Source: Paenibacillaceae bacterium UBA6304 (GTDB lineage Bacteria > Bacillota > Bacilli > Paenibacillales > Paenibacillaceae). From it: 8,533 bases of DNA. The notes beneath the pieces are model-generated. The model was not told the origin of the DNA and did no database searches. It saw nothing but the letters and a program-made list of their open reading frames with translations. Positions 5,514-8,533 of the stretch are shown here, in pieces (positions within the stretch are counted from its first letter, which is position 1; every line of letters begins with the position of its first letter). Made by a program: the position numbers and the translations under genes. The stretch covers positions 1-8,533 of the forward strand of contig DJTQ01000056.1 of NCBI GenBank assembly GCA_002439285.1, read 5' to 3'.

Positions 5514-5538
5514 AAAGCAGAAAATGGAGGATGGGAAT

Positions 5539-6783
5539 ATGGCGTTTCAGAAACCTACGGGTACACAGGATCTGCTGCCGGGAACTGTAGAAAAATGGCA
5601 ACAGATTGAAGAGAAAGCCCGCGACCTGTGTCGGCGCTTTAATTATCGGGAAATCCGGACGCCGATTTTTGAACAGACATCGCTGTTTGAACGCGGCGTG
5701 GGCGAAACGACGGATATTGTCGAAAAAGAAATGTATACCTTTCAGGATAAAGGAGAGCGGTGGATGACGCTTCGTCCTGAAGGAACAGCCGGTGTTGTCC
5801 GTTCTTATGTGGAGAATAAACTATATGGCGAACCCGACGTAACCAAGCTTTATTACATGGGGCCGATGTTCCGGTATGAACGTCCGCAAGCCGGGCGTCA
5901 ACGGCAGTTTCATCAATTCGGGGTCGAGGCGTTCGGCGCCACGGATCCGGCCATCGATGCGGAAGTAGTGGCTTTAGGATTCCAGTATTGCCGCGAGCTT
6001 GGCTTACAGGATGTGAAAGTGGAGATTAACTCGGTAGGCAACCCTGCCAGCCGGGAGGCTTACCGCGAGAAGCTGCTGGCTTTCCTGACTCCCATGAAGG
6101 AGGGCCTGTGCAAGGACTGTCAGTCCCGGATGGAGCGTAATCCGCTGCGGGTACTAGACTGCAAGGTCGATCAGGATAAATTCGGCGGTGCCCCGTCGAT
6201 TCTGGATAGTCTTGATGAGGAATGCACGGTGCATTTTGCAAAGGTGCAGGAACTGCTGTCCGCCATGGAAGTGGATTATGTCATTAACCACCGGTTAGTA
6301 CGCGGATTGGACTATTACACGCACACTGCGTTTGAGTATAAGGCACAAGGTATAGGCGCTATCGATACGATCGGGGGCGGTGGCCGTTATAACGGCCTCG
6401 TGTCCGAAGTCGGTGGACCCGACCAGCCCGGCATCGGCATGGCGCTCGGTATGGAGCGGATCGCGCTGATTCTTGAGAAGCAGGAGATCGGCCTCAGCGG
6501 CGTCAAGCCGCTTGACGTATATCTCGTTGCTCTTGGGGAAGCAGCGGACAAAGAGGTTACGACGCAGTTGTTCAAACTGCGCCGCGCCGGCTTCTCGGCC
6601 GAACGCGATTATCTCGGCCGCAAAATGAAAGCGCAGATGAAGTCCGCTGACCGGATGCAGGCACGTTACACAGCCATCCTCGGCGATGATGAACTAGAGC
6701 GTGGGGAAATTGCGCTAAAATCGATGGAGACCGGTGAACAGCGTACTGTGAAGCTCTCGGAGCTGGTAAACGAACTGAAGTGA
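5539..6783 (+). CDS. hisS: Histidyl-tRNA synthetase
   Basis: A 414-residue class II aminoacyl-tRNA synthetase that charges tRNA-His in the cytosol as a homodimer. Motif 1 lies around REIRTPIFEQTSLFERGVGE (38-56). Motif 2 is FRYERPQAGRQRQFHQFG (111-128), with R112 as the ATP/adenylate arginine. The HisRS-specific region LVRGLDYYTHTAFEY (253-267, R255 catalytic) is followed by IDTIGGGGRYNGL, and motif 3 is GIGMALGMERIALIL (298-312). The insertion domain is about 170-250. The C-terminal anticodon-binding domain runs from about 325 to the end. GGAGG (5526-5530) lies 8 nt before ATG 5539, giving the standard start MAFQKPTGTQDLLPG; the frame is open further upstream, but that is T-box RNA. Controlled by the Asp-type T-box; aspS follows after 83 nt. 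Confidence 0.97.
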   Translation: MAFQKPTGTQDLLPGTVEKWQQIEEKARDLCRRFNYREIRTPIFEQTSLFERGVGETTDIVEKEMYTFQDKGERWMTLRPEGTAGVVRSYVENKLYGEPDVTKLYYMGPMFRYERPQAGRQRQFHQFGVEAFGATDPAIDAEVVALGFQYCRELGLQDVKVEINSVGNPASREAYREKLLAFLTPMKEGLCKDCQSRMERNPLRVLDCKVDQDKFGGAPSILDSLDEECTVHFAKVQELLSAMEVDYVINHRLVRGLDYYTHTAFEYKAQGIGAIDTIGGGGRYNGLVSEVGGPDQPGIGMALGMERIALILEKQEIGLSGVKPLDVYLVALGEAADKEVTTQLFKLRRAGFSAERDYLGRKMKAQMKSADRMQARYTAILGDDELERGEIALKSMETGEQRTVKLSELVNELK

Positions 6784-6866
6784 TGAAATTTAAATATTTA
6801 TAGAAGATGAGCTAAAAATGCACTATAGGCTAACAAATATAATTTGCAAAGGAGTTATGTATTGTT

Positions 6867-8533
6867 ATGAAACGTACACATCAATGCGGCATACTCAGTA
6901 CCGCGAACATTGGAGAAACCGTAACACTGAACGGCTGGGTTCAAACCCGCCGCGACCTTGGGGGCGTTCTGTTTATCGATCTGCGCGACCGCAGCGGACT
7001 TGTACAAATCGTCTTCAACCCGGCATATTCCGGAGAAGCGCTGCAAATCGCCGATAAAGTACGCAGCGAATATGTGCTTGCCGTTAGCGGTAAAGTTGTA
7101 AAACGGGATGACGAAACTATTAACTCGAATTTGCCGACCGGCGAGATCGAAGTGCAGATTACGGAAATTGAAGTACTGAACGCCGCCAAAACGCCTCCAT
7201 TCTTCATCGAGGACGGGGTTGAAGTGGATGAAGCGCTTCGCCTGAAATACCGTTACTTAGACCTGCGTCGTCCGGAAATGCAAAAAACGCTCTGGCTTCG
7301 TTCCAAAGCTTCTAAAGTATTCCGTGATTTCTTGGACGGCGAAGGCTTTATCGAGGTGGAAACCCCGATCTTGACGTTAAGCTCGCCTGAAGGCGCACGG
7401 GATTATCTCGTGCCAAGCCGTGTGCATCCCGGCGAATTCTTCGCCTTACCGCAATCGCCACAATTGTACAAGCAATTGCTTATGGTGAGCGGCGTTGAAC
7501 GTTACTATCAAATCGCCCGCTGCTTCCGGGACGAGGATCTGCGTGCTGACCGCCAACCGGAGTTTACGCAGGTCGATATCGAGACTTCCTTCCTGGACCG
7601 GGACGAGCTGTTGAATATGATGGAGAAGCTGGTAGTCCGCTTGTTCAAGGAAACGAAGGGAATCGATATTCCTACGCCGTTCCAGCGCCTCAGTTATGCT
7701 GATGCCATGGGTAAATACGGATCGGACAAACCGGACCTGCGCTTCGGTCTGGAGCTTGTGAACGTGAGCGACCTCGTGGCTACGAGCGGCGTGAAGGTGT
7801 TTGCTTCCGTCATCGAAAAGGGCGGGGAAGTAAAAGTACTGAACGCTAAAGGTTGCAGTACCTGGAGCCGGAAGGATATCGACGATCTTGGTCCGTTCGC
7901 GGCACGTTACGGAGCGAAGGGGCTTGCGTGGATTCAAGTGAAGGAAGGCGAGTTCAAGGGCCCGATCGTCAAATTCTTCACGGAGCAAGAGATCGAAGCC
8001 TTGAAAGAACGCACGGGTGCGGAAGAAGGGGACTTGCTGCTCTTCTCGGCGGACAACAAGAAAGTGGTTGCTGACGTTCTGGGCGCGCTTCGCTTGAAGA
8101 TCGGCCGCGATCTCGGCCTGATTGACGATAATGTATTTAAATTTGCTTGGGTTGTCGATTTCCCGCTGCTCGGCTGGGACGAAGAACAGAAACGTTACGT
8201 TGCGGAACACCATCCATTCACGCGTCCGCGCGAAGAAGATCTGCACTTGTTCGAGACCGACCCAGGACAAATTCTGGCTCAAGCCTATGACCTCGTGCTG
8301 AACGGCTATGAAGTGGGCGGCGGTTCCATGCGGATTTACAAACGCGATATTCAAGAGAAAATGTTCGAGGCCATCGGGATTTCGCCGGAAGAGGCGAAAG
8401 AGAAATTTGGCTACTTGCTGGATGCCTTTGATTACGGTACGCCTCCGCATGGCGGCATCGCCTTCGGCTTGGATCGTCTGATCATGCTGCTGGCAGGACG
8501 CTCGAATCTGCGGGAGACAATCGCCTTCCCTAA
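6867..8533 (+). CDS. aspS: Aspartyl-tRNA synthetase, 3' end cut by window edge
   Basis: Class II synthetase of the bacterial type; 555 codons are visible with no stop, about 35 short of the usual ~590. The N-terminal OB-fold anticodon domain includes [20 protein letters not shown] (23-42). The catalytic core has SSPEGARDY (172-180), the aspartate-site QSPQLYKQ (196-203) and motif 2 [20 protein letters not shown] (213-232). [12 protein letters not shown] (285-296) precedes the GAD insert (about 300-420). The core resumes with HHPFTRP (448-454) and ends with motif 3 [16 protein letters not shown] (530-545). Leu31 occupies the slot that is His in well-studied non-discriminating AspRS, hinting at a tRNA-Asp-specific enzyme; this is weak inference. 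AAAGGAG (6848-6854) lies 12 nt before ATG 6867, a long gap. No terminator separates it from hisS. Confidence 0.96.
   Translation, partial: MKRTHQCGILSTANIGETVTLNGWVQTRRDLGGVLFIDLRDRSGLVQIVFNPAYSGEALQIADKVRSEYVLAVSGKVVKRDDETINSNLPTGEIEVQITEIEVLNAAKTPPFFIEDGVEVDEALRLKYRYLDLRRPEMQKTLWLRSKASKVFRDFLDGEGFIEVETPILTLSSPEGARDYLVPSRVHPGEFFALPQSPQLYKQLLMVSGVERYYQIARCFRDEDLRADRQPEFTQVDIETSFLDRDELLNMMEKLVVRLFKETKGIDIPTPFQRLSYADAMGKYGSDKPDLRFGLELVNVSDLVATSGVKVFASVIEKGGEVKVLNAKGCSTWSRKDIDDLGPFAARYGAKGLAWIQVKEGEFKGPIVKFFTEQEIEALKERTGAEEGDLLLFSADNKKVVADVLGALRLKIGRDLGLIDDNVFKFAWVVDFPLLGWDEEQKRYVAEHHPFTRPREEDLHLFETDPGQILAQAYDLVLNGYEVGGGSMRIYKRDIQEKMFEAIGISPEEAKEKFGYLLDAFDYGTPPHGGIAFGLDRLIMLLAGRSNLRETIAFP

Larger units (their letters stand above)
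5130..5538 (+). promoter_or_regulatory. T-box riboswitch leader of hisS-aspS (Asp-type)
   Basis: This RNA binds tRNA in cis: uncharged tRNA stabilises an antiterminator and lets transcription enter hisS. Stem I base: GGGA (5158-5161) with TCCC (5285-5288). AGTA box 5165-5168. Next helix: TTCA (5170-5173) with TGAA (5272-5275). AGAGAGG at 5187-5193. Upper stem: GGAATCC (5192-5198) with GGATTCC (5256-5262). Apical helix: GCCATT (5215-5220) with AATGGC (5229-5234). Stem II region: a GCGTTA loop (5349-5354), close to the CCGUUA box, closed by GCGG/CCGC. Stem III: TCATACG (5379-5385) with CGTATGA (5402-5408). Then the T-box (5434-5448) and terminator (5465-5513). The order and spacing match B. subtilis glyQS-type leaders as remembered. 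Exact stem ends are by eye. Confidence 0.92.

Noticed and set aside
5452..5538. Upstream extension of the hisS frame
   Set aside because: The frame is open but this DNA is the T-box antiterminator/terminator. GGAGG at 5526-5530 and the conserved N-terminus MAFQKPTGTQDLLPG place the start at 5539.
6838..6843. TATAAT in the hisS-aspS gap as a separate aspS promoter
   Set aside because: No acceptable -35 lies 16-18 nt upstream; the gap is AT-rich and the match is likely chance. Read-through from hisS suffices.
7446..8450. Long open frame of 334 codons on the minus strand
   Set aside because: It lies entirely antisense to aspS, whose plus-strand protein is unmistakable. The frame is open as a by-product of aspS codon bias; no family was recognised and no ribosome site was identified.

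Overview
The window looks like chromosomal DNA of a low-to-mid-GC Firmicute of the order Bacillales, most likely Paenibacillus or a close relative. The reasons are strong AGGAG-type ribosome binding sites, sigma-A promoters with 17-bp spacers, a long bifunctional Rel protein followed directly by dtd, and a T-box leader in front of a hisS-aspS pair. The genus is judged from memory of protein families, not from a search.

Layout. 1-540 (minus) holds the first 180 codons of a uracil/xanthine-type NCS2 permease (UraA), which runs off the left edge. 541-829 is a divergent control region with a convincing sigma-A promoter for rel, a weaker one for the permease and a possible 41-codon upstream reading frame. 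830-3001 is the ppGpp synthetase/hydrolase Rel and 3020-3466 the D-aminoacyl-tRNA deacylase Dtd. A small unrecognised basic protein (3562-3726) follows, and a clear intrinsic terminator at 3745-3777 closes this unit.

3831-4956 is a probable stress module: a sigma-B-like promoter, a DJ-1/PfpI (YfkM/GSP18-like) protein, and a 159-residue protein that may belong to the general-stress-protein-17M type. After it, 4961-5016 holds four tandem 11-bp units resembling a PhoP/PhoB box placed against a TATAAT element. A terminator at 5053-5084 lies only about 30 nt past the expected start site, so this cassette would make an RNA of about 60 nt with a C-rich/U-rich segment and no gene. It is the most unexpected thing in the window.

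5095-5538 is a promoter plus a complete T-box leader for hisS (5539-6783) and aspS (6867 to the right edge, last ~35 codons missing). The specifier reads GAC (Asp) and the T-box acceptor-pairing bases are UGGC, which fit a G73 tRNA such as tRNA-Asp. The leader in front of the histidine enzyme therefore appears to sense aspartate charging.

The theme is translation and stress: Rel reads uncharged tRNA on the ribosome, Dtd edits D-aminoacyl-tRNA, the T-box senses uncharged tRNA in cis, and HisRS/AspRS restore charging. The core genes are ordinary; the regulatory DNA between them is where the interest lies.
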